Assembly: GCF_005233515.1 (NCBI RefSeq)
Contig: NZ_QFZZ01000011.1
Location: 62,001 to 126,000 of the forward strand
Length of the DNA stretch: 64,000 bases
Source of the DNA: Pseudomonas sp. CFBP13508
Lineage (GTDB): Bacteria; Pseudomonadota; Gammaproteobacteria; Pseudomonadales; Pseudomonadaceae
Direction: 5' to 3'
Below, in pieces: positions 49,456 to 57,053 of the stretch (its first letter is position 1; each line of letters opens with the position of its first letter). The translations under genes were made by a program, and so were the position numbers. The notes below the pieces were generated by a model, which saw only the letters and a program-made list of their open reading frames with translations, was not told the DNA's origin and did not search any database.

Positions 49456-49484
49456 TGAGAGACTTTCCAGACGAGCGGTAAACA

Positions 49485-50624
49485 TCAGGAATCCCGACGC
49501 AAATCCGGCGGGATTGGCAGATCATCCTTCAGCGGATCCGGCCGCTTGCCCTTGCCCGCCTGGTGTTGGCGGATCTGGTAGACGTAAGCCAACACCTGCG
49601 CCACTGCCAGATACAGCCCGCCAGGAATTTCCTGCTCAAGCTCAGTTGAGTAATAGATCGAGCGCGCCAACGCAGGCGACTCGAGCAGCATGACGTTATT
49701 GGCCACGGCGATTTCGCGGATTTTCAAGGCGATGAAGTCGCTGCCCTTGGCCAGAAGCACCGGGGCGCCGCCCTTTTCCGAGTCGTACTTGAGCGCGACG
49801 GCGTAGTGGGTCGGGTTGGTGATGACCACGTCGGCTTCGGGGATCGCCGACATCATGCGGCGCTGGGACATTTCGCGCTGGGTCTGGCGGATGCGTTGCT
49901 TGACCTCGGGGCGGCCTTCCTGGTCCTTGTGTTCGTCGCGCACTTCCTGCTTGGTCATCAGCAGTTTCTTGTGCGCTTCCCAGAGCTGCACCGGCACGTC
50001 GACGGCGGCGATGATGATCAGGCCGCAGGCCAGCCACAGGGTGCTCCAGCCCACCAGCAACACGCTGTGGATGATTGCCATGTCCAGCGGCTCGTGGGCG
50101 ATGCGCAAAAAGTCATCGACGTCGGCAGACAACACCACCAGGGCCACGCCCAGGGTAATCAGAAACTTCGCCAGTGCCTTGAGCAGTTCGACCACAGCCT
50201 TGAACGAGAACATGCGCTTGAGGCCGGCGGCCGGGTTCATTCGGCTGAACTTGGGTGCCAGGGAGCTTGCGGCGAACAGCCAGCCACCGAGGGAGATCGG
50301 CCCGATCACGGCGGCGAGCAACAGGGTGATCATCACTGGCTGAATCGCCAGCAAGGCAATCAGGCCCGACTCCAGCAAGAACCGGCCCATGGCGCCCTGG
50401 TCCATGACCACTTCGCGCGACAGGGTGAAGTTCAAGCGCATCACGTCCATCAGTTCTTGCGCGAGCATGCCGCCGAAAATCAGCAGCGCAGAGGCACCGG
50501 CCATCATCACGGCGAGGGTGTTGAGTTCTTTGGAGCGGGCAATCTCACCCTTTTCACGGGAATCCTTTTTGCGTTTCTCCGTGGGGTCTTCTGTTTTGTC
50601 CTGACCGCTCTCGCTCTCTGCCAT
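49485..50624 (-). CDS. flhB: Flagellar export switch protein FlhB
   Basis: A 379-residue FlhB: N-terminal basic tail (TEDPTEKRKKDSREKGEIARSKEL), four membrane helices (to about residue 215), and the cytoplasmic domain with the autocleavage motif NPTH at 270-273 and LLAKGSDFIALKIREIA. Cleavage switches export from hook to filament subunits. It ends the fliLMNOPQR-flhB run; the accessory island begins after its stop. Confidence 0.96.
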   Translation of the reverse strand: MAESESGQDKTEDPTEKRKKDSREKGEIARSKELNTLAVMMAGASALLIFGGMLAQELMDVMRLNFTLSREVVMDQGAMGRFLLESGLIALLAIQPVMITLLLAAVIGPISLGGWLFAASSLAPKFSRMNPAAGLKRMFSFKAVVELLKALAKFLITLGVALVVLSADVDDFLRIAHEPLDMAIIHSVLLVGWSTLWLACGLIIIAAVDVPVQLWEAHKKLLMTKQEVRDEHKDQEGRPEVKQRIRQTQREMSQRRMMSAIPEADVVITNPTHYAVALKYDSEKGGAPVLLAKGSDFIALKIREIAVANNVMLLESPALARSIYYSTELEQEIPGGLYLAVAQVLAYVYQIRQHQAGKGKRPDPLKDDLPIPPDLRRDS

Positions 50625-50627
50625 GAC

Positions 50628-51413
50628 TCAGCGCGCCCGTGCCAGTTCGCGTAGCAACTGCAGGGCCTCGCTGGCCAGCGGTTGATACTGGTTGAGAATG
50701 TCCGCCAGCCCCACCCAGACGATGAACAGGCCGAGCACCAGGGTCAGCGGAAAACCGATCGAGAAGATATTCAGTTGCGGCGCGGCGCGGGTCATCACGC
50801 CGAAAGCGATGTTGACCACCAGCAGTGCGGTGACGGCCGGCAATACCAGCAACAGCGCGGCGCCGAGCACCCAGCCGAGTTTGCCGGCCAGTTCCCAGTA
50901 ATGCTCGACCATCAAACCGCCGCCGACCGGCAAAGTGGTGAAGCTTTCAGTGAGGACTTCGAACACTACCAGGTGGCCGTTCATCGACAGGAACAGCAAC
51001 GTCACCAGCATGGTGAAGAACTGCCCGATCACCGCCACCGAAACGCCGTTGGTTGGGTCGATCATCGAGGCGAAGCCCATGCCCATCTGCACCGCGACAA
51101 TCTGCCCGGCGACGGCAAACGCCTGGAAGAACAGTTGCAGGGAAAAGCCCAGTACGGCGCCGACCAGAATCTGCTCGCCGATCAGCAGCAGGCCGCTGAG
51201 ATCCAGCGGGCTGACGGCGGGCATCGGCGGCAGCGCCGGGGTGATGACCACGGTGATCGCCACGGCGAAATACAGGCGCACGCGACGCGGGATCAGGGTG
51301 GTGCCGAATACCGGCATGACCATCAGCATCGACGCCACGCGAAACAGCGGCAACATGAACGACGCCACCCAGGTGCTGATCTGGGTGTCGGTCAGCTGAA
51401 GCAGCGATTGCAT
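50628..51413 (-). CDS. fliR: Flagellar export protein FliR
   Basis: A 261-residue polytopic protein (about six helices) with the family N-terminus ISTWVASFMLPLFRVASMLMVMPVFG and the loop AVAGQIVAVQMGMGFASMIDPTNG. It joins FliP and FliQ in the export gate. It is 3 bp from both neighbours. Confidence 0.95.
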   Translation of the reverse strand: MQSLLQLTDTQISTWVASFMLPLFRVASMLMVMPVFGTTLIPRRVRLYFAVAITVVITPALPPMPAVSPLDLSGLLLIGEQILVGAVLGFSLQLFFQAFAVAGQIVAVQMGMGFASMIDPTNGVSVAVIGQFFTMLVTLLFLSMNGHLVVFEVLTESFTTLPVGGGLMVEHYWELAGKLGWVLGAALLLVLPAVTALLVVNIAFGVMTRAAPQLNIFSIGFPLTLVLGLFIVWVGLADILNQYQPLASEALQLLRELARAR

Positions 51414-51416
51414 GGG

Positions 51417-51686
51417 TTAGCCGATGACCATCGGAATGTTTTTGTACAGCTGGATGATGTATTCCATGAACGTCTGCACGATCCACGGACCGCCGATGAT
51501 CAGGGTCACCAACATCACCAGCAGACGCGGCAGGAAGCTCAGGGTCTGTTCGTTGATCTGCGTGGCGGCCTGGAACATCGACACCAGCAGGCCGACCAGC
51601 AGGCTCGGCACCACCAGGATGGCGACCATCATGGTGGTCAGCCACAGGGCTTCACGAAAGATATCGACCGCGACTTCCGGGGTCAT
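51417..51686 (-). CDS. fliQ: Flagellar export protein FliQ
   Basis: An 89-residue protein with two membrane helices; FREALWLTTMMVAILVVPSLLVGLLVSMFQAATQINEQTLSFLPRL is the family signature. It overlaps fliP by 4 bp. Confidence 0.95.
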   Translation of the reverse strand: MTPEVAVDIFREALWLTTMMVAILVVPSLLVGLLVSMFQAATQINEQTLSFLPRLLVMLVTLIIGGPWIVQTFMEYIIQLYKNIPMVIG

Positions 51687-52441
51687 GGCGAAACACCTCC
51701 AAAACTGCTGGCCAGAGTGCCGATGATCAGCGCCCAGCCATCGACCAGCACGAACAGCATGATCTTGAACGGCAGCGAGATGATCAGCGGCGAGAGCATC
51801 ATCATACCCATGGCCATCAGCACGCTCGCGACAACGAGGTCGATGATCAGGAACGGGATGAAGATCATGAAGCCGATCTGGAACGCGGTTTTAAGCTCGG
51901 AGGTGACGAATGCCGGTACCAGAATGGTCAGCGGCGCCTGATCCGGGCTGGCGATGTCGGTGCGCTTGGACAGGCGCATGAACAGCTCCAGATCGCTGGT
52001 GCGGGTCTGCGCGAGCATGAAGTCCTTGATCGGCACCTGAGCCTTTTCCACCGTTTGCTGTGCGGTGAGGGTTTCCGCCAGATACGGTTGCAGCGCATCG
52101 TTGTTCACCCGGTCGAACACCGGCGCCATGATGAACAGCGTCAGGAACAGCGCCATGCCGGTGAGGATCTGGTTCGACGGCGTCTGTTGCAGGCCGAGGG
52201 CCTGACGCAGGATCGAGAAGACGATGATGATCCGCGTGAAACTGGTCATCAGAATGACCGCCGCTGGAATAAAGCTCAGCGCGGTCATGATCAGCAGGAT
52301 CTGCAGACTGACCGAATATTCCTGCCCGCCATCGGCATTGGTGCCCAGCGTGATCGCCGGGATCGACAACGGATCGGCGGCGAACGCCAGCGGCGCGGCC
52401 AGCAACAGCAGCAGCGACAAGACGATGCGGAGCGCACCCAT
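51683..52441 (-). CDS. fliP: Flagellar export protein FliP
   Basis: A 252-residue protein with a cleavable signal peptide (ending AFAAD), then QILLIMTALSFIPAAVILMTSFTRIIIVFSILRQALG and LGMMMLSPLI-like C-terminal helices. It forms the pentameric core of the export gate with FliQ and FliR. Its start abuts the fliO stop by one base. Confidence 0.95.
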   Translation of the reverse strand: MGALRIVLSLLLLLAAPLAFAADPLSIPAITLGTNADGGQEYSVSLQILLIMTALSFIPAAVILMTSFTRIIIVFSILRQALGLQQTPSNQILTGMALFLTLFIMAPVFDRVNNDALQPYLAETLTAQQTVEKAQVPIKDFMLAQTRTSDLELFMRLSKRTDIASPDQAPLTILVPAFVTSELKTAFQIGFMIFIPFLIIDLVVASVLMAMGMMMLSPLIISLPFKIMLFVLVDGWALIIGTLASSFGGVSP

Positions 52442-52893
52442 TACTTCGTATCCTTTTGGTCCTTGCCGAGAATTTTCAGCAGATGCTGAGCAAATTCCGG
52501 CGTCGCTTTTTCACTGGCGCTGGGGACTTCGACCGGTTCCTTGAGCACATGCAGCGCGGTGATGGTGCCGGGGCTGAGGCCGAGCAGAATCTGCTCGTTG
52601 CCCACCTGCACCAGCATCAAGCGGTCACGCGGGCCGAGCGCGCGTGAGCCGATCAACTCGATCACCTGGCCCTTGCCCGCCGGCCCCGCCTGTTGCACGC
52701 GGCGCAGCAGCCAGGCGAGGAAGAAGATCAAGCCCAGCACCAGCAGCAAACCGAACACCAGTTGCGTCAACTGACCGGCCACGCCGCTGTTGACCATTGG
52801 CGCGGTGGCGGCAGGCGTGGCAGTGGTTGCGCTCGGCTCGGAAGCCAGCACGCTCAACGGCCATGCCAGCAGAACCCAGAGAAACCTTTTCAC
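52441..52893 (-). CDS. fliO: Flagellar export assembly protein FliO
   Basis: A 150-residue protein with an N-terminal signal sequence, a Thr/Ala-rich periplasmic stretch, one membrane helix (LVFGLLLVLGLIFFLAWLLRRV, about 46-67) and the cytoplasmic FliO domain (VIELIGSRALGPRDRLMLVQVGNEQILLGLSPG). It helps assemble the FliP ring. Confidence 0.93.
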   Translation of the reverse strand: MKRFLWVLLAWPLSVLASEPSATTATPAATAPMVNSGVAGQLTQLVFGLLLVLGLIFFLAWLLRRVQQAGPAGKGQVIELIGSRALGPRDRLMLVQVGNEQILLGLSPGTITALHVLKEPVEVPSASEKATPEFAQHLLKILGKDQKDTK

Positions 52894-53355
52894 TCAGCGC
52901 AGCTTCTTGATGCGTTCGCTTGGGCTGATCACGTCGGTCAGGCGGATGCCGAACTTCTCGTTGACCACTACTACTTCGCCGTGGGCGATCAAGGTGCCGT
53001 TGACCAGCACGTCGAGCGGCTCACCGGCCAGACGATCAAGCTCGATCACCGAACCCTGGTTGAGTTGCAGCAGGTTGCGGATGTTGATGTCGGTGCTGCC
53101 GACTTCCATGGAAATCGATACCGGAATGTCGAGGATCACGTCCAGGTTCGGCCCGTCGAGGGTCACCGGATCATTGTTCTTCGGCACGCTGCCGAACTCT
53201 TCCATCGGCAGACGGTTGGAGCTGGAAGTGCCGGCGTCGGCGGCCAGCAGTGCATCGATGTCAGCCTGGCCGGCATCACCGGTTTCTTCCAGGGCCGCAG
53301 CCCATTCATCGGCCAGTGCCTGGTCGTCCTGCGCGTTCATATCGTCGTTCATCAT
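52894..53355 (-). CDS. fliN: Flagellar switch protein FliN
   Basis: A 153-residue C-ring protein. The C-terminal SpoA domain reads LDVILDIPVSISMEVGSTDINIRNLLQLNQGSVIELDRLAGEPLDVLVNGTLIAHGEVVVVNEKFGIRLTDVIS-type sequence; the acidic N-terminus is typical. It forms the base of the switch and docks FliH. Confidence 0.96.
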   Translation of the reverse strand: MMNDDMNAQDDQALADEWAAALEETGDAGQADIDALLAADAGTSSSNRLPMEEFGSVPKNNDPVTLDGPNLDVILDIPVSISMEVGSTDINIRNLLQLNQGSVIELDRLAGEPLDVLVNGTLIAHGEVVVVNEKFGIRLTDVISPSERIKKLR

Positions 53356-53407
53356 GTGTCCTCGGCGGGCAACAATTCGGTTAAATACGGGGGTGAAAAG
53401 CGCCGCC

Positions 53408-54376
53408 TCAGCGACGCTCGATCGGCTCGATTACCTGCAACGCGAGGTTGCCTTTGTGCGAGCCCATCTTGACCTTGAAGGCCGGCACGCCGTTGGCGCG
53501 CATGATCATGTCTTCCGGCATTTCGACCGGGATCACGTCACCCGGCTGCATGTGCAGGATGTCGCGCAGTTTCAACTGGCGGCGGGCCACGGTGGCACCG
53601 ATCGGCACGTCGACATCGAGCACGTCCTGGCGCAGGGCGTTGACCCAGCGCTCGTCCTGATCGTCGAGGTCGGACTGGAAACCGGCGTCGAGCATTTCGC
53701 GCACCGGCTCGATCATCGAGTACGGCATGGTCACGTGCAGATCGCCGCCACCGCCATCGAGTTCGATGTGGAAGGTGGAAACCACAATCGCTTCGCTCGG
53801 GCCGACGATGTTGGCCATGGCCGGGTTCACTTCCGAGTTGATGTACTCGAAATTGACTTCCATGATCGCCTGCCAGGCTTCCTTCAGATCGACGAAAGCC
53901 TGCTCGAGCACCATGCGCACTACGCGCAGTTCGGTCGGGGTGAATTCACGCCCTTCGATCTTGGCGTGACGGCCGTCGCCGCCGAAGAAGTTGTCCACCA
54001 GTTTGAACACCAGTTTGGCGTCGAGGATGAACAGCGCGGTGCCGCGCAGCGGTTTGATCTTGACCAGGTTGAGGCTGGTCGGCACGTACAGCGAGTGCAC
54101 GTATTCGCCGAACTTCATCACCTGCACGCCACCGACAGCCACGTCCGCCGAGCGGCGCAGCATGTTGAACATGCTGATGCGGGTGTAGCGGGCGAAACGC
54201 TCGTTGATCATTTCCAGCGTCGGCATGCGTCCACGAACGATGCGATCCTGGCTGGTCAGGTCGTAGCTTTTGACACTGCCGGGTTCGGCAGCATTATCGG
54301 TCTGTACCAGACCATCATCGACGCCATGCAAGAGCGCATCGATTTCATCCTGGGACAGCAGATCCTGCACGGCCAT
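53408..54376 (-). CDS. fliM: Flagellar switch protein FliM
   Basis: A 322-residue C-ring protein. The N-terminal CheY-P-binding segment LLSQDEIDALLHGV is present, followed by the middle domain (GGVQVMKFGEYVHSLYVPTSLNLVKIKPLRG with the GGxG-type FFGGDGR loop) and a C-terminal SpoA domain. It receives the CheY signal. It lies 9 bp after fliL. Confidence 0.96.
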   Translation of the reverse strand: MAVQDLLSQDEIDALLHGVDDGLVQTDNAAEPGSVKSYDLTSQDRIVRGRMPTLEMINERFARYTRISMFNMLRRSADVAVGGVQVMKFGEYVHSLYVPTSLNLVKIKPLRGTALFILDAKLVFKLVDNFFGGDGRHAKIEGREFTPTELRVVRMVLEQAFVDLKEAWQAIMEVNFEYINSEVNPAMANIVGPSEAIVVSTFHIELDGGGGDLHVTMPYSMIEPVREMLDAGFQSDLDDQDERWVNALRQDVLDVDVPIGATVARRQLKLRDILHMQPGDVIPVEMPEDMIMRANGVPAFKVKMGSHKGNLALQVIEPIERR

Positions 54377-54385
54377 GTCGTGTTC

Positions 54386-54889
54386 CTACTGCAGTACGAA
54401 ATTAGTGAAAAGCAACTGTTCGATGACCACTTTGCCCAGTTCTTTCTGCGCCACTTCCTGGACGCTGGCGGTGGCCTTCTGGCGCAACATCTCTTGCCCG
54501 ACCGGGGTCGCCAGTGTGGCGAAATCCTGACCGGAGAAGAGCATCACCAGGTTGTTGCGGATAACCGGCATGTGCACTTTGAGCGCGTCCAGATCAGCCT
54601 GATTACGCGCCAGCATGGTGATGCTCACCTGCATGTAGCGCTGACGACCGTTCTGGTTGTAGTTGGCAACGAAGGCCGGCGCCATCGGCTCGAAAATCGC
54701 CGCCTGCTTACCGACCGGCGCTGCTTCAGCGGCCTCGGCAGGCTTGCTCTGCGCGCCGTGCATGAAGAACCAGGTCGCCCCGACGGATGCACCAATGGCC
54801 ACCAGCAACGCCAGCACGATCACGATGATCAGCTTGAGTTTGCCTTTGGTTGCGGGGTCTTTTACTGCTGCAGCTTCGCTCTTCGCCAT
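54386..54889 (-). CDS. fliL: Flagellar basal-body protein FliL
   Basis: A 167-residue single-pass protein: short cytoplasmic N-terminus, helix KLIIVIVLALLVAIGASVGATWFFM, and a periplasmic domain (FVANYNQNGRQRYMQVSITMLAR to VVIEQLLFTNFVLQ). It stabilises stators under load. It is first of the fliLMNOPQR-flhB run and has a sigma-54-like promoter. Confidence 0.93.
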   Translation of the reverse strand: MAKSEAAAVKDPATKGKLKLIIVIVLALLVAIGASVGATWFFMHGAQSKPAEAAEAAPVGKQAAIFEPMAPAFVANYNQNGRQRYMQVSITMLARNQADLDALKVHMPVIRNNLVMLFSGQDFATLATPVGQEMLRQKATASVQEVAQKELGKVVIEQLLFTNFVLQ

Positions 54890-54940
54890 GCCAATAATCC
54901 GTCACTAATCGGGGGTTTCACAGTCGCACGGCAAGGCAAG

Positions 54941-54956
54941 AGCAAGTGTTATGCCA
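54941..54956 (-). promoter_or_regulatory. Sigma-54 promoter candidate for fliL
   Basis: TGGCATA-ACAC-TTGCT on the minus strand matches the RpoN consensus TGGCACG-N4-TTGCW at ten of twelve fixed bases, 52 bp before fliL. FleQ-dependent transcription of the export genes would start here. Confidence 0.75.
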
Positions 54957-54993
54957 GAAGTGTCGGAGGTCGAGAACGACGCTAAAGTCAAAG

Positions 54994-55192
54994 GCACCCT
55001 CACCCCAGCCCTCTCCCGGAGGGAGAGGGGGCCGACCGAGATGTAATGGGGCTGGACATCGACCTGCACAACCGAGGTGATTGCAAGTTCAGGGCGGGAC
55101 GGATTCAGCGATGCTCGTTCAGGTCGGCGTAGTTCTTCAAGATTCCCCAATCGGTCCCCTCTCCCTCTGGGAGAGGGCTAGGGTGAGGGGCT
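54994..55192. repeat. MITE-like repeat, copy B (about 199 bp)
   Basis: Terminal inverted repeats CACCCTCACCCCAGCCC and, inverted, GGGCTAGGGTGAGGGGCT; interior GGGGGCCGACCGAG and CAGGTCGGCGTAG as in copy A (12193-12410). It fills most of the 313-bp gap between fliK and fliL, ending 11 bp after the fliK stop and starting 38 bp beyond the fliL promoter. Confidence 0.75.
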
Positions 55193-55202
55193 CTTGATTT
55201 GC

Positions 55203-56570
55203 TCAGGCGTAATAGTCGACCGCGCTGGTGCCGATGACGCTGGTGGTCTGCGCCGCCACTTCAGCGACAGTAGCCGGTGCCAATTCCTCATCCGCCGAAT
55301 CCAGGCGGCCACCCGCAGCGCTGGTCCGGCCACTCTGGCCCTGCTGCGCCTGCTCCTGGCCTTGCTGACCCTGCCAGCCACGGTTCTGGTCGGCCACATT
55401 GACGTCGACCTGGCCCATGCCCTGCTGGTTGAACATGTCGCGCAGGCGGTGCATCTGGCTGTCGAGCGCTTCACGCACGCTCGGGTGCGCGCTCATGAAG
55501 GTAACCTGGGTCTGCTGATCGGGAACCATGTTCACGCGGATATCCAGGCGCCCCAGCTCCGCCGGCTGCAACTGAATGTCGGCGGCCTTCAGGTTGACGC
55601 TGGACAGGTACATGACGCGGTTGACCACTTCTTCGGTCCAGCCACTCTGATGCATGGCGATCGGCTGATTCACCGGCAGCGCATTGGCGGTTTTCGGCGT
55701 AGCGGCCTGGGTCAGTGCCGCCAGACGGTTGGCGAAGTCGTCGACACGGGTGTCGCTGGTGGCGGACTTCAGATCCTTCAGGCCATCGTCGATCAGCCCG
55801 CTGAAAGCTTTTTCGCCGCCCTGACTGGTGCTGTCCTTATCGGCCTGCACGTCGAGCATGCTGGCCATACCGGCGGCGAAGTTCTGCGCGGCGGTCAATT
55901 CGCCGTCAGCCTGAGCTTGAGCAGGCGTGGCTTTCGGCTGTGCTTGGCTGGACGCGGAAATATGCCCGCCCTGCTCCATCGCCATGCGCACGGCCGGCAG
56001 GGAATCGAGCGGGTCGGCTGTCGGATCAAATTCGCTGTCGGTGGCCGCCGGATCTTTGACCATCCCCGATACGACCGCCAATGCAGGCGTTTCGGTTTCC
56101 GGCTGGGCTGGCGTGGCGACTGCCGGGGCCTGCACCACAGGCGCTGGCACCAGTGGCTGGACGACTTGCGCCAAGGCCGGGTCAAGCGCCGGGTCTACAG
56201 GCGCGGCATCCGCCACAGGGGTTTGTACGGTTTCAGCGGTGTCATCGGCAGTCGCTGTCGCGTCGTCGCTCGCAGGCGCTTTGTCAGCAGGCAACGCTTT
56301 GCCGCTATCGGCAATTGCTGGCTCGGGCGCGGCAGACTGATCTTTGCCGATATCCTTTTTGCCGCTGCTGTCCGCGACCTTGTCGCGTGCCGGTTTGACT
56401 GAGTTATCGGCAGTCACGACAGGCTTGGCCGGCGCCTGATCGGCAAACACTTTAGCGAAGCTTGAGGCCTTGTCCCCGGCGTCTGCGGCCATTGCCGACG
56501 ATTTGGCCGAGGCGGCTTGCGCCTTGGCCTGAGCGGCGGTCTGAAGAAGAATGTTGGGGGTCGCAGGCAT
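55203..56570 (-). CDS. fliK: Flagellar hook-length control protein FliK
   Basis: A 455-residue protein. Residues 1-290 are Ala/Asp/Pro-rich and disordered in appearance; the C-terminal FliK domain (about 310-395: WTEEVVNRVMYLSSVNLKAADIQLQPAELGRLDIRVNM and FMSAHPSVREALDSQMHRLRDMF) ends in a Gly/Gln-rich tail. It measures the hook and triggers the FlhB switch. It is separated from fliL by a repeat element. Confidence 0.93.
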   Translation of the reverse strand: MPATPNILLQTAAQAKAQAASAKSSAMAADAGDKASSFAKVFADQAPAKPVVTADNSVKPARDKVADSSGKKDIGKDQSAAPEPAIADSGKALPADKAPASDDATATADDTAETVQTPVADAAPVDPALDPALAQVVQPLVPAPVVQAPAVATPAQPETETPALAVVSGMVKDPAATDSEFDPTADPLDSLPAVRMAMEQGGHISASSQAQPKATPAQAQADGELTAAQNFAAGMASMLDVQADKDSTSQGGEKAFSGLIDDGLKDLKSATSDTRVDDFANRLAALTQAATPKTANALPVNQPIAMHQSGWTEEVVNRVMYLSSVNLKAADIQLQPAELGRLDIRVNMVPDQQTQVTFMSAHPSVREALDSQMHRLRDMFNQQGMGQVDVNVADQNRGWQGQQGQEQAQQGQSGRTSAAGGRLDSADEELAPATVAEVAAQTTSVIGTSAVDYYA

Positions 56571-56620
56571 GACACGGTCTCCGCTGCACTGGGATCGTAG
56601 GTACAGTTGAGCAAGATGAC

Positions 56621-56655
56621 TGCAAGTGCCGGGCCAGTTTGGCCAGACACTTGCA
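56621..56655. promoter_or_regulatory. Sigma-54 promoter candidate for fliK within an inverted repeat
   Basis: On the minus strand TGGCCCG-GCAC-TTGCA (56621-56636) fits the RpoN consensus, 51 bp before fliK. The adjacent plus-strand sequence 56640-56655, TGGCCAG-ACAC-TTGCA, is its near mirror image. The two form 16-bp arms with two mismatches around a 3-bp centre, so the site may also act as an hptB terminator hairpin. Confidence 0.6.
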
Positions 56656-56675
56656 AAAAGCGCCGGACGGCAGCT

Positions 56676-57023
56676 TCAGTGGGTGTGGAGGTAGCGCTTT
56701 TCGTTTTCGTACACCGGGCGTACGTCGGCGAATTCAGAACGGATATCGGCCACCAGTTGAGCAAGCGCTTCCGGACTTTTGTCCTTGGCATTCGACTCAA
56801 GATCCTGGCACAACTCGGCCAGTCGAACCGCGCCCATGTTGCTGGCGCTGCCCTTGAAGCTATGGGCTACATCGGAAAGCGCTTTGGCGCTGGTGCTGTC
56901 CTGCAACTCGTGCAGGCGACTTTCCGAGTCCTCCAGAAAAGTCTTGAGCAACTCCGGATAACCGTCTTCCATCACCTCGCGCAAGGTGTCGAGAACATCG
57001 CGATCTACATGTGTGTCTGTCAC
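56676..57023 (-). CDS. hptB: Histidine phosphotransfer protein HptB
   Basis: A 115-residue single HPt domain with the phospho-acceptor H54 in DVAHSFKGSASNMGAVRLAELC. In P. aeruginosa HptB relays phosphate from hybrid kinases to HsbR, affecting swarming, biofilm and rsmY. The gene lies 30 bp after hsbR in the same order as there. Confidence 0.92.
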   Translation of the reverse strand: MTDTHVDRDVLDTLREVMEDGYPELLKTFLEDSESRLHELQDSTSAKALSDVAHSFKGSASNMGAVRLAELCQDLESNAKDKSPEALAQLVADIRSEFADVRPVYENEKRYLHTH

Positions 57024-57053
57024 TTGCTCACTCCTTGATCAAGAATGGGCGGA

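Noticed and set aside
41526..49484. Prophage or integrative element as origin of the island
   Set aside because: No integrase, tRNA, attachment repeat, capsid or conjugation gene is present; only cassette repeats and REPs.
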